A DNA stretch of 64,000 bases from Zhengitettix transpicula (GCA_037074705.1 CM073596.1:10248001-10312000); one strand, 5' to 3'. Shown: positions 35,766-47,252, numbered from the stretch's first letter. A program made the numbers and translations. Notes: a model not told the origin generated them from the letters alone.

Positions 35766-37290
35766 TTGTCCGGCATTGCCCGGGTGTTAATTTAATCCAG
35801 AGTAGAAATAGATGCAACACTAATCTATCAGTAAATATTCATTTAACCAGCATCAATAGTGACAGTTTTTGGAACATTTACCTACTGACAGTCCCCTCCC
35901 CGACCTCATCCCTCGGTAGGTAACTTCAAATAAACCACGATTTAGGGAACCCTCCTTCTACATAAAATAAAAGTGTCTAAAAAATCACAACGAATTAAAA
36001 CAGTAAAAATTACTCGCTTACTTAATAAAGACTAAAAATACTACCGGTACCTTAAAGGAGTAACGAACTACAATCATTAACGAAAAAATTACCAAAATAT
36101 ATCTGGGGAAAAAAATAAATTTACAGGTAACTTAAGAGGGTCAAAACAACTCCAGGTAACCTTTTCTCAACTGCGGCTACCTTCACGAAGTGGAACATAA
36201 TATTTCATAAGCCACCATGATTAATGCGAGAATTAAAGTCAGCAGCTCCTATAACACCGGAATCGACACTAATATCGGTCTTCTTGAATTATTTTTTTTT
36301 ATGTAAAACCGTTCCACCACCATCAGTACGGTAATGGTGCTTCCCTCCCTTGCATTTTGGAGTTGAAATTAGACACTTAAATATTCTACACTGACACTAT
36401 AAAATTAAGCGACCTCGGAAACATTTTATTCGACGCTTATAATGGCAGTTTAGGAATGTTTTTAAATTCTATCCCCACCGCTAGAGCCGGTAGGTGAGTC
36501 TTAAGCCCTCAGTGTTTGTTCTTGAATCGTAAGTAACATTTGTTTGTAGAATTGGTCTATGGATTTAAGATTGTTAAGGTAGAGGCGGTAGGTGTGACTT
36601 AAGCCCTCAGTGTTTGTTCTTGAATCGTAAGTAACATGTGTTTGAAGATTTGGACTATGAATTTAAGATTGTGAAGGTAGAGGCGGTAGGTGAGTCTTAA
36701 ACCCTCAGTATTTGTTCTTCAATCGTAAGTAACATGTGTTTGTAGAATTAGTCTATAAATTTAAGATTGTAAAGTTAATTTGCTTCACCCCCTTCCACCC
36801 CCACTCCTAGCAGCTGAACTACATCTTAACTAGTATGGTAAATTTCCGAAACTTGGTAACTTCTATAATTACAGGTTCAATACTAGTCTCCGTTGTTTAG
36901 TCATTATTTTATGTAACGGCCTTTCATCCACTTTGTCCCCTCACCTCTACACTTAGGGACTCAACTACAAATTAACTGACATAGTGAATGTCAGAATTTT
37001 ACTCATGGACTCTTATAAACCGGGATTTGACACAAATCTCGGTTGTTTCGCGTTTATTTGATGCCAAGCCCCTCCACCCCCTCCGTTATCGGTGCTTTAA
37101 GGGCTTGAAAATGTACACTAAAACCATCTAGATAGAAACGATTAATCACATTGACACCGAAAAGTAAATAATCGACTGAAATATCGGCCGTTTTTAATTT
37201 TCATCCCCGTTCACTTCAAGGGACTTTCGAAAAACTTGAAAGAAACTTTTGCAGGGGTGCGCAGCACAACAACTCGCCAAAGAGATGACC
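35765..37290 (+). repeat. Family 2 dispersed repeat, plus copy
   Basis: Starts at the head motif tccggcattgcccgggt (35768). It passes through 'accagcatcaatagtgacag', 'taaaagtgtctaaaaaatca' and three ~95-bp tandem units at 36480-36770 ('aagccctcagtgtttgttct', 'gtaagtaacatgtgtttg'). It ends near 'gcacaacaactcgcc' (37265), as the copy at 49745 does. Inverted match to 10661-12050. Confidence 0.7.
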
Positions 37291-37294
37291 AACG

Positions 37295-38100
37295 TGTTAT
37301 GAATTGTTTTATTTAAATTGTTCTTTTAATTATTGGCGGTGTAACTTTGAGGCCGAGCATTGTAAAGAACAGCATTGTTTGGCGCGCGAGTACATAGACA
37401 ATAATGGTTGCTACGAATTGTTGTTAAAAAGCGTATAAAAGACGCTCACATCTTTGAGCAGAATGACAGTCGGAGTGCAGTGTGTGTTTGGGAGGCAGAG
37501 TCGTATGTTGTGAGAAACAGTCAGTCATGTGTGGAGCAGAGTGTCGTGGCGCACCGGCCAATGGTGGCCGAATTCAGCAACCTATACGAATATATCAGAT
37601 TCTGTATTAAAGTGATTTTCAACAGCAAAACCGAGTGTGATGTTACGTACGACAGTAAGGTGCCGAAAGTGTGTTGTAAAGTGTTACGACGAAGTATGGA
37701 AAATATAAAATCAGTGCTATGGCTGCCAATATTAAAATAACCACGAGTGCACAAACAGTTACCCGACAGCTCTAAATAAAACGGTACGTAAAAACTTTCT
37801 TTTGTATACCTTTATACAAATATAAATTTACCGTCAGATTTCTATAGTTTTGTTATTGTTAGATTCTTTTAATGAAGTTTTTTTTAATGAAAGTTAAATT
37901 TATTTTTTTGTTTTTGTAACTTGCTGAAAACTTGATCAGAGGTCCTATAAGCGGCCCTGATATTTAGATTCTCATGCAAGCTGAGGCAACTTTTAAAAAC
38001 AGAAAATGCAAAGTGGACGTAAATCAATATTTTCAATTAAATAATCTTTGTTATCACTTAAAAATTTGGTTTAATTTAAAGTAAAATACGATAAACTTCC
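37295..38100 (+). mobile_element. LTR-like unit (subfamily B), 3' end obscured
   Basis: It starts TGTTATGAATTG and carries 'ttaattattggcggtgtaac', 'ggccgagcattgtaaag' and 'gcattgtttggcgcg', as in the reverse complement of 44570-45425. A late block 'gcggccctgatatttagatt' follows. A 110-codon frame (37408-37740) lies inside but resembles no retroviral-type protein. A Family 6 repeat abuts at 38105. Confidence 0.55.
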
Positions 38101-38104
38101 TTTT

Positions 38105-38690
38105 TTTAGGGTAACAGGCTACATGAGGGTAATCCACATAGTGGCAACTCCCCTTTAATAGCATAGGAACGGATTTGAAAGTGGGGATGCGGAAGGGTAG
38201 AGGAAGGTAGCCAAGGGTTAACTAGGGCCCCCGGGCTATAGTTTAAGGATCCTACCCGGAATTCGCTTAAAAGTAATGCAGGGAAAACCCTAGAAATACC
38301 TGCATCAGTTAGGTCGGGCATTGGGAACTTGCCCCACGCCCTTCCGATAGCGGGAGAAGTGTTTGCTGTGGGGACGCAGCATTCCCTTATCCGTACCTCG
38401 ACCAGTTAAGGAGGCAGCTGGCCGACTGTTCGAATGGGAACAGCGAACAACTCTTACCGTATTCCCAACGTCTGTGACCCCGGAATATACACCTCTCAAA
38501 ACTGGCCGAGGTGCCTCGGCATGTGGGAACCTTAGTTCAAAAAACCAGAGAGACGTGAAGGCATCCCGAAAGGTAGTCTCCGACAGAGCCCTCTGGGCAG
38601 GTTCACCTGCGAGAGAATACTCTCGCAGGCTTCCTTGAAGATGGCGTCCGCCAAGTCTCCTGGAAGGTTCCACCTGCGAGAAACCAACTA
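38105..38690 (-). repeat. Family 6 retroelement-like repeat, copy A
   Basis: On the minus strand it reads from 'tctcgcaggtggaacc' through 'aactaaggttcccacatgcc', 'ggtcgaggtacgg', 'tctagggttttccctgcat' and 'gggggccctagttaaccc' to '...agcctgttaccctaaaaaaa'. It ends in an A-run, as expected of a poly(A)-tailed retroelement. Inverted match to 41745-42275. A 129-codon minus frame (38305-38694) spans it but shows no known domain. Confidence 0.7.
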
Positions 38691-39250
38691 ACATACTTCC
38701 GCTGATTCTGAAATGGAAACTTCGTGGACTGTCTGCATATATTTTTATCCAGATGAAATTGGTTATTCTATTTGTATATTTTCCGAATAATTTAAGCGAA
38801 CGGATCTTCTTTTAAAGGGTTAATAAAAGGAATAAAATAGCCTACACAGGATTATGGATAATGAAGATGAAAAACAACAGACTATGTCAGAAAAATCTCT
38901 ATAACCTATTTATACGCCATTGTATTAAAAGTTATTTTCGTTTCAATAATTTTTTTTCTTAATATTTTTTCCGATAACGGAATTTAAGGATGTATTAAAT
39001 AATAATGTTTTAAATTTGAACATTTTTTTCTGAGTGTTAGGGCTGGTTTTCTTAATTTTTATTTAACAAGAATTATAATTCTGGAGAATGGTTGTGGGTC
39101 AAATTAGTTAACTGTAGGGCAGTGATCTCCGTTCCGTCGACAATGAAGACTATGTTGCCGCAGTAATGCCAAGGCAAACCCCCATTTCTTCTCCTTGATG
39201 AACGGGATAGTTATGTGATTGCCCCCCGCAAAATTGCAGTGTGATCTTCC
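38691..39250. other. Unique stretch upstream of the MYCBP-like gene
   Basis: No repeat or core promoter confidently recognised. A possible acceptor, tcttcccag at 39245-39253, would place an upstream 5' exon elsewhere and extend exon 1 in frame by about eight codons before the ATG. Confidence 0.35.
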
Positions 39251-39277
39251 CAGTGTGGTAAATTAGAAGTTGAGAGA

Positions 39278-42200
39278 ATGATTCCTTGCAACAAGCAGTT
39301 GGCCCACGATTGGACCGTCAGGAAACGTGTGCAGGTCGACCATGCTGTGTGCGGCGAAGGAAGCGGCGGCAGCGGCACCGTAGAGTATACCTGCGCTACC
39401 AGGACTGCAGAGAACCTGCGCAAGTTCACCAGGCGGAAGGATGATGCGAAAGAGGTCTGCGGATACCCCAACGTGTTCGAAGGAAACCTTCCAGATGTCT
39501 CTCAGGGGTGAGTCACTGCTGTGTCACTGCAGCTCAACTACTATACTACTGCATCACTAATTCATTGAGTTGAGTCTGGCTATTACCAACGTGGATGGAT
39601 CAGTTCACGATTGACCACGCTGCCACGTTTTCCGCTCTAGAATCGGTCGTCCTTGACGGGAAATACCAACTCTAACAGCCATTTTGTGATCTGTATCTGT
39701 CACTCCGTGTGTGTTTGATTAGAGCACGAGAACGTGACGTAATCTAACAAGATGTGACGTCACCGAGTTGCAGTGCCCGTCACCAATAAGTTCATGATTG
39801 ACCACGATGCCCTCTTTCTGAAGAGTCTTTTGTCATTAGACGAAGATTGTCACAGATTTTTCACATCAGTTGTGGCCATTTTTGTATCTCGTAGTTTTAT
39901 GAGGGCAGAAGACAGTGACGTCACTGGATTACCAAAGTCGATGATGGATAGATTGTCGATTGACAACGATGCCATGTATTTCTGATGAATTACTCGTTAT
40001 TGACGATAAATTCCGCCATGGAATGTCAATTTTGTAATTTGTAATTGTGTGCTTGGTGAAGACAGGAGGCCGTGACGTAACCGCGTTGACTGTGGCTGTC
40101 ACCAAAAGTCGATGATGGATCAGTTCTCTATTGATCAGTCTGCCCTCTGTACGTCTGTAGAGAATCTCTCGTCCTGGACGAGAAATTCCACTTTAGAGGC
40201 AGTCGTGCTCATTTTTGGTTGTAATTGATCCTTATGATGGCAGGAGATCGTAATGTAAGCTGACTCGCCGTGATTGCTCTGAGTTCACTAAAGCTGTCAC
40301 CAGAAGCCGATGGGGCAGACCACGGTTGACCATGTTGACCTGACTCTGGAAAATGTGGCGGCAGTGGTCGTCATTTTGTGATATATAATTGACGCTCCGT
40401 GTGTGCTTGAAAATGGAAGGGGGCAGTGACGTAAGCGGACTCGACGTGACATAACCGCGTTGACTGTAGCTGTCACCAAAAGTCGATGATGGAGCAGTTC
40501 TCCATTGATCACTCTGTCCTCTCTATACCTGTAGAGAATCTCTCGTCCTGGACGAGAAATTCCACTATAGAGGCAGTCGTGGCTATATTTTGATTCTAAT
40601 TGATCCTTATGACGGCACGAGATCGTAAGCTGACTCGCCGTGGTTGCACTGAGTTGACAATGACTGTCACCAGAAGTGTCCACCACGGTTGAACATGCTG
40701 ACCTGACTCTGGAGAATGTGTGGTCCTTGACGAGAAATACCACTCTGGAGGCAGTGGTCGCCGTTTTGTGATCTGTAATTGACGCTCCGTGCGTGTTTGA
40801 TGATGGAAGGTAACCGTGGCTATGTGATGTCACTGAATTGCATGTGGATGTCAGAGTAGATGGAGCAGTTCACAGTTGACCACGCTGTCTCTCGTTCTTG
40901 ACGAGAATTTCGTCAAGTCTGTAACTGATTCTCAGTTGATCGTATGTGTGGGGTTCCGGGGGATTAAGAGGATTGTAGTCTGTATCATCACCCGTGGTGT
41001 TGCTAAACTGATGATGAACTGTTTCCCGGACAGACCGACGGAGCCCATGGGGCCGCCGTTTCCTAGTAATATGATAAAAGACGCCGCAGAACCCAAGCCA
41101 TCGGTGTCATCCCCTATTCCCGCCACCCCGGAGCCTGAAACGTCCATGCAGCGAGGGTCATCGAATTCCGGCAAGGGCCATCACGGTTACAAGCCGGACC
41201 AGTGGGAGACCAGACCGTCCATGGCAAGACTGTGGCAGATCGAGATTCGCTTCTTGGAGCGCAGAGGCATCCACGTGCAGACGCCCATCCGCGCCATCTC
41301 GCCCATCGCCGCCGCCCGCGCCACCCTCAGAGAGCCTCCGTGTCCCCTCATCGCGCACGGCATGAAGCCCACCAAGAAGGGTCGCTATTCGCCGATGCGA
41401 CGGATGCCCAGGACCTCCGACAAATCAAAGTAACGCAACACTTCACTTTACATTTCACCTCCCCGACCTCCACGGCTCTTTTGTTTCTCATTTTAGTAAA
41501 ATTAATCACATGATCCTTCAAATACATTATAATTTTAAGTATTCCTCCAGCAGTTGACGGTGCTGTGTGTCTCTAGTCCCCTGCTCTCTTATTTATATAA
41601 TTACAAATAGACTATCGCTAATTTTTATTTCACTGACAATTTTTCCCAAAAGAACAACGTATTTTACTTATTATAATAAAAGTATAGCCCAAAAGTGTAA
41701 TGCGGTGTATATAGGTCAAACAAATTATTATTCTAGACATATATACGTCTGCGAGGGATATTTTCTCGCTGGCAGTACCTTGTAGGAGAGACAGGAAGGG
41801 GCTGTCTTTGGGGATGCCTTCTCTCTCCGTTTTTGAACTAAGGTTCCCACAAGCCGAGGCACTTCGGCCTGTTTTGAGAGGTGTATGTTCCGGGGTCACA
41901 GACCTTAGGAATACGGTAAGAATTGTTCGCTGTTCGCATTGGAACAGTCGGCCAGCTGCCTCCTAAACTGGTCGAGGTACGGAGAAGGGAATGCTGCGTC
42001 CCCACAGAAAACTCTTCTCCCGCTATCGGAAGGGCATGGGACAAGTACCCAATGCCCGACCTACCTGATGCAGGTTTTTCTAGGGTTTTCCCTGCATTAA
42101 TTTTGGGCGAATGCCGGGTAGGATCCTAAAACCATAGCCCGGGGGCCCTAGTTAACCCTTTGCTACCTTCCTCTACCTTTCCGCATCCCCCCTTTCAGAT

Positions 42201-42930
42201 CCCTTCCTATGCTATTAAAGGGGAGTTGCCACCACGTGGATTACCCTCATGAAGCCTGTTACTTTTAAAAAAAAATCGAGAAATTTGAACCTTGTGCTTA
42301 TGGATTTAAAATAACTAGCCCCCCCATGGGTGTGGAAAGGGTTGGACAAAACGTCTTATGAACAGATTAATTTATGTTTTAATTAACTAATAATACTATC
42401 CTGACATTGTTTTATTTATAAAATATTACTTATGTATCACACAGTAACTATAATGTGAGATAAGAATACAAATCATTCCAAATGTAACGTGACGTTTCTC
42501 CCTATATTCTTCATTACCCTTGTAACGTGAATAATAATTTGAGATGTACCTGGTTTGTCCCAGGATTAACAGACCCAAGCCTCAGGAGAAGGAGCGTCAC
42601 AAGATGACCACGAGGTGCGGACCCGACACCCTGTGCACGTATTTGGCCAAGAACAGCGTGTACCGACCTCTGGCCAACGCGCTCCTCAGGCTCTACGTGG
42701 AGCGTCCGGACAAGCCCGCGGCCCTCGAGAGGCTGCGCATCATGATGGGCGACCCCAGACCCAATATGGAGGGCTTCCAGATCATGAAGAAGGAACTGGC
42801 CAGGATCGAGGAGGAGCTAGGTGTCTACACGAAGGAGAACGTCCACCTCAAGCGTCAGCTGGACAACCGGCTTCGGCGCGGGAAGTCCAAGAAGAATCTC
42901 GTGAAAATGGGAGAAGTGATCCACAAATAA
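39278..42930 (+). CDS. Three-exon gene with C-terminal c-Myc-binding-protein-like domain
   Basis: Exons 39278-39507, 41034-41429 and 42564-42930 join in phase to 330 codons. The first junction is GGG/gtgagt with cccggacag/A, the second AA/gtaacg with tgtcccag/G. Residues ~231-308 resemble MYCBP over its full core: TYLAKNSVYRPLANALLRLY, then RPDKPAALERLR, then a heptad-like coiled coil ending KENVHLKRQL. MYCBP-family proteins act in dimerising and docking complexes, including AKAP- and cilia-linked ones; that role here is inference. Residues 1-208 are Pro/Ser/Gly- and Arg-rich and match nothing I recognise. The ATG at 42604 alone would give a 108-residue, MYCBP-sized protein, so a separate start or gene in exon 3 is the main alternative. 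The exons are less AT-rich than the flanks. Exon 3 is firm; exons 1 and 2 rest on phase and open frame. Confidence 0.65.
39590..40930 (+). repeat. ~180-bp tandem repeat filling intron 1 (about eight diverged copies)
   Basis: The phrase 'cagttc(n)c(n)attgacca(c)' or close variants recurs at about 39596, 39786, 39944, 40116, 40310, 40490, 40680 and 40860, spaced 158-194 bp. It is followed in most units by 'gacgagaaattccact', 'gaggcagtcgt' and 'cagtgacgtaa'-like strings. Two TGACGTCA octamers (39755, 39916) belong to it. No frame stays open through the array. Confidence 0.8.
41745..42275 (+). repeat. Family 6 retroelement-like repeat, copy B, in intron 2
   Basis: Inverted counterpart of 38105-38690: 'tctgcgagggatattttctc', 'tttgaactaaggttcccaca', 'gtcgaggtacgg', 'tctagggttttccctgcatt', 'gggggccctagttaaccctt', 'cctcatgaagcctgttactt', ending in an A-run (42266-42275). 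It lies between exon 2 and exon 3 of the MYCBP-like gene. Confidence 0.75.
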
Positions 42931-42931
42931 A
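42926..42931 (+). terminator. AATAAA overlapping the stop codon
   Basis: The hexamer AATAAA includes the TAA stop of the MYCBP-like gene. If used as the polyadenylation signal the 3' UTR would be only some tens of bases, followed by a T-rich 'gctcgtttttttcttctttg' (42951-42970). Confidence 0.4.
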
Positions 42932-43127
42932 TATTAATAACGCGTCAAGTGCTCGTTTTTTTCTTCTTTGTACGGGTCGCGGGTTGTTGGCTTGGTTAAA
43001 GAAAACGGATGCAATAACCAACAAAGACTGAATTAGCCCGGTTGGACAAATATTGACCGTACACAGGAATCTAATATCTCGCTAGACAGCGAGTCCACCA
43101 GGGTAGCTCAGCTGTACGGCTCGTTAC

Positions 43128-43764
43128 ACACACGATGATTTTTATCACGGCGGTAAATTATCCTTGACGCTCAAAGAAGTCGGGAGCCTTACACACAGCG
43201 ATTATTATCGCGGGGGTAAAATATCCGTCGTACAATTCTGAGTTGAGAGTGCCGTGAACAGGGCAGTTCGAAATGAACAGAGAGAAGATTCTAGCATTAC
43301 TGTTATTTCGTCGCCGAATGAAAATGAGAATAAAAAATCGCCTAATTTGTGTTCATCCGATTAATGAATGAGGAGAGGAGGTTGGAGATTTCTACACGCT
43401 GTTTGAAGAGTTGAGGCAGGATAGTATTCGAAATATGCAAAAAAAGGACACCAAAGATAGGATGGTCAAAAACATTTCCATACGAAAATTCAATCAAGAA
43501 TGAAAATAACTACAGCGGTAGAAAAGCCGCCCTGTTTGCAAATATGCATTGGGTTACGTACTGCACGAGATCCAAGTGGCGATAAATTCATCGTTGAGCG
43601 CTAGAGGCATCGAGACACTGATCAAACTGTCGTTAGCGACGATTTTATCGCCACGATTATTTCCTCGCAGTTTGCAAGCTCTCATTTCCTTTAATGGACT
43701 ACTGCGGTTAAATCTCAGCGATAAATTATATCCGCGATAAAAATCGTCGTGTTTGTAACGGGCC
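43128..43764. mobile_element. PIF/Harbinger-like short element
   Basis: Ends GGCTCGTTACACACACGA (left) and, inverted, GGCCCGTTACAAACACGA (right). Both continue into GATTTTTATC(A/G)CGG over ~45 bp. Flanked by direct TAC on both sides (43125-43127, 43765-43767). A 3-bp duplication and GGCCCGTT-type ends suggest PIF/Harbinger; the usual target is TWA, so the assignment is tentative. No transposase ORF. Interior sequence matches the element pair at 60001-60938. Confidence 0.65.
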
Positions 43765-43767
43765 TAC

Positions 43768-44569
43768 GAATTGGAGGACCTTGGCTTCTCGTTTCGGATG
43801 AGATTTTACCATATCCTGACCCTTTAAGAAAGTCTATTTGGCGGATTTAAGTCCGTGGTATTATCACGAAAATCCCTTCGTGTATAACACTATCAAAAAA
43901 ATACTGAGTGAGGTGACGGTGAAATAAACTTGGTAAAGTGTAAGGTAATATCGCGAGGCTTGATCAGGTATTCCATTTTCTGAGTAAAGGAAGAGCGAGA
44001 AATAAACCAAGAAGAGACGAAAAATTAAACGAGACACCGCACGGATGGAAATTATAAAAATTTGTGGCAGATAAAAATGGTGACGGATTAGGCTCATTGA
44101 GAGAGAAGTTGAAAATGATTGCCGTCTATTGCGAATATTGGCCATTGCGAGCGTGGATGCTTGTTCTCGTGTTTACTAGCAGATATATATTTTTCCCCCT
44201 GTCCGATTCCATGGCGTGCGTGTCTGTGACACGTGTCCACAACATACACCATCGCGACACGACTGCGACGTCGCTTGGGGTAAAAAAAATAACGGAAACG
44301 CCTTCAACTAAACGTTTCAATTCTAATATACGGCTGTTGTTGAAATCGAAAGACTAAAAATAGGGTTATCAATTAATTATAAGAATAGAATATTATCAGT
44401 ATAAAGAAAATAAATAATTAAGTGAAAAAAATTAACGGAGGCTTCAAAAATAGCGAAATAAAACAAATCACTAAGTCGCATTTAATGGTTTTTTCGCTTT
44501 AAGATACCAACTTAGAAAAAGTTACTAATTTCGAGAACATTAAATGAAATAAAGGTAAAAAATACGCAT
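43768..44569. other. Unique stretch, no gene supported
   Basis: Overlapping ORFs of 64-97 codons on both strands at 43864-44357 show no recognised domain. The rest is AT-rich. Confidence 0.4.
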
Positions 44570-45425
44570 TGTAAGATTCTCCGTTATTAACTAAACAAAG
44601 AAGGAAATTGAAATTAAGCTAAACTTTTTTTTTGAAAGAGATAATAAATTTATTTATTTGACGAATTTGGTTGTCGTTGAATTTATATTTTATATTGTTA
44701 AGTAATTGCCTTAGCTTTTATCAGAATCAAAATTTCAGGGCCGCTTTTAGAGCCTCTAATAATTTGCAATTTTCACCAAATTATCAAAGCAAATAAAAAA
44801 GAATTTAAATTTACAATAACAATTAATTATACCAATAAAAATCTATAAGAAATCAGAAAAGTTAATTAATTCTGGCAAAATTATAGAAATCTGGCGCTAA
44901 CGATATTTACGTAAAAATTTACAGAAGTAAGTTTTCTATTTACGTACCATTTATTTAGAGCTGCTCTGGTTTGTACACACGTGATTATCTCATTTTTATA
45001 GAACACTAATTTGATAGACAGGCCATGGCAGTGATTTTACTATCGTCTCACTTTCCAACACTTAGGACGCCTTTCTACTTTGCTGAATTCGTACAATCAC
45101 CCTCAGGTCGCTGTGGAAAATATTTAATAGAAAAACTGATATTTTAAGCCCATATTTTTCTGATTTAGGCCATCACAGACTACCATGGTCAGGTCCTCCA
45201 AAACACACCATACTGACTTGCCTCCAAAAACACACGCTCTGTTCTCTGTTCACTGCCGACGCAAAATTTCTGAACGTCTTTTATACCTTTTGGACAATAC
45301 TTCGTAGCTCCGATTATAGTCTCTGAATTCTCGCGCCAAACAATGCTGTGCTTTACAATGCTCTGGCCCCTCAGTTACGCCGTCAATAATTAAAGAAACA
45401 ATTTATTATAAAATATTTCATTACA
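44570..45425 (-). mobile_element. LTR-like unit (subfamily B)
   Basis: Minus read: TGTAATGAAATA...GGCCAGAGCATTGTAAAGC...GCGGCCCTGAAATTTTGATT...GAATCTTACA, 856 bp, TG...CA termini. The 5' side abuts CATATATATA. Close relative of 37295-38100. No internal region attached. Confidence 0.65.
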
Positions 45426-45426
45426 C

Positions 45427-45442
45427 ATATATATATATATAT
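45427..45442. repeat. (TA)n tract
   Basis: Separates two head-to-tail LTR-like units. Confidence 0.8.
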
Positions 45443-46358
45443 ATTGTAATTATTAAAAAGGTTGATTAAATAAAGTAATTTGTCCCACGTTGTGGAAGCC
45501 ATTTATGTCATGATTAAAAAGGTGGTCTTAATTAATAGGAATAATTAACAAAATTGTTATGTATTTAAAAATTTATTGTTGATAATTACACATCATAATC
45601 CCTGATTTGCACGCCGAATTCCATCAATTGAACAATCAAATTTTATTTGATTAATTCGTGGTGTTCTATAAAAAATATAGCTTTATAATTTCACAATCAA
45701 TTACGTTGAATTTCTCAGTATCTCAGGGTTACCACTGGGTTTGATAGGAAAAACGAATACAATGGACTAAAATATTAACAATCTAAACTCATTGAAGTTA
45801 ACGGAATACAATATTAAATACAAAAGTAAAAGAAAACGAATGATAAGAAAAACGCGAACGAAATATGATTATACCCTTTAATTGTCGTTTACAGTCATTA
45901 ATAATTGTTTTGTACTCACGACAGTGCTACTGGTACCAGTTCGGAATCTTGTATCTTGAAGTCAACACCCACTAAACAGGCCATTATACACTGATTCTAC
46001 TCATTATATTTTGAACACACGGTAGTTGTTCTGGTTCTCTGCTATACTGGAACCTGGATTATGTCACCCTCAGCCAGTTGCCAGACGTAGAACCCATTAT
46101 CTTTAAATTAATCCTCACCTAACTAATTACTAAAGAAAACTAACTTAAACCATCTTTAAATTCAAATGCACCATTAATTATTTTTCTTTCTTTTTAACCC
46201 TCTAAGTTTCACACGCGTAAATTTAATTTCAAAAATTGCATGCACATTCTGCCAAAAATACTATCTCACATCAATACCCCGGTTAGTCAGATTTCGTTCC
46301 TTTATTTGTATTTCTGTCCTATTATCAAAAATCGTGCCACAACGTTGCGGCGCCATTA
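45443..46358 (-). mobile_element. Retrotransposon leader and LTR fragment with primer-binding site
   Basis: Directly downstream (minus sense) of the LTR at 46359-47234, three bases after its ATTACA end, is TGGCGCCGCAACGTTGTGG (46355 down to 46337). This is nearly the complement of a tRNA-Lys 3' end and so a good primer-binding site. It is followed by ~150 bp of leader and then by LTR-like sequence (landmarks 'actgggtttgatag' 45732 and 'ggtaccag' 45931) that ends near 45443. A second degraded primer-like string lies at 45484-45502. Almost all internal coding sequence is missing. Confidence 0.6.
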
Positions 46359-47234
46359 TGTAATGATCAAAATGAAAAGGTTAATTAAATTAAAATATTA
46401 TAAAAAATTTAACAAAAAAAAATATTATCAATTTGTGGCTTTCATAAATTAAAAACAATTACAATAAAAATTTATTATCTCTACTCTTAGGGCCTTCACT
46501 GGGTTTGATAATTAACAGAGAAAATGATTTAATAATCTGATTAACAATTCAGTTTAAATATTTACTAAAAAAGAATGAGTCGATAAATGAAAGAAAGCTA
46601 AATGAAAAGTGAACGAAATCTTATTTTTCCCTTTTAGTTACCGTTTACAAATATTATTATTTGGTTACTCACATAATGTCCGACTGGTACCAGCATTCTT
46701 TTGTAGCTTCAAAAGTACACTATAATGCAAATTTTATTACATTGATTCTAAATTTCTTCACTGATTCTACACATACGAAGTCGAAATGCACGTACTCAGC
46801 TCTCAGGAACCTCGGATGATCCTCTCCTAATTGGTCAACTATCGAATGTCGTTTTCCTTCAACGCGAAATTGTTCAATTTTTTTTATAATGAAGCAATCC
46901 TTGCTTCACCGTTGGCTAATTGTCAGAACATCTCTCTGTCCAACTATCTGCTTGCTTACAGATTTTAGACTTTTACTGATTTATTCATCGATTTGGATTG
47001 AACTTCTAAGTATCTCGGTGAAGATTTGTTTTTAATATCTCTCCTCTCGTGGCTGACCGTAGACTGAAAACTAACTGTACTTTTGCGCTCGTAATTGCCA
47101 TTCTGACTCCTCAACAAAGAAACAGAACTCGTCGCTCATTCTTGCTTTGCTCGCTCATGCCGCTACAATTCATTTATTCGCTTACAATTTAAATTATTTA
47201 AAAACATCTAATGGCTTAATTAATTGGCACTACA
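46359..47234 (-). mobile_element. LTR (subfamily A) of the above element
   Basis: Minus read: TGTAGTGCCAATTAATTAAGCC...TGATCATTACA, 876 bp, TG...CA. It abuts (TA)n on its 5' side and the primer-binding site on its 3' side. This is the clearest evidence in the window that the TG...CA units are LTRs. Confidence 0.7.
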
Positions 47235-47252
47235 AAATATATATATATATAT

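Noticed and set aside
37408..37740. 110-codon ORF as a gag-like protein
   Set aside because: Inside an LTR-like unit; no zinc knuckle or capsid-type motif, and the related copy at 44570 is not open.
38305..38694. 129-codon minus-strand ORF as a gene
   Set aside because: Coincides with Family 6 repeat; the inverted copy at 41745 does not keep the frame.
40297..40833. 178-codon minus-strand ORF
   Set aside because: Lies within the ~180-bp tandem repeats of the intron on the opposite strand of the MYCBP-like gene; no start context or domain.
43106..43127. 'gggtagctcagctgtacgg', similar to a tRNA D-arm start
   Set aside because: Interrupted by the Harbinger-like element and nothing tRNA-like resumes on the other side; could be chance or a SINE remnant.
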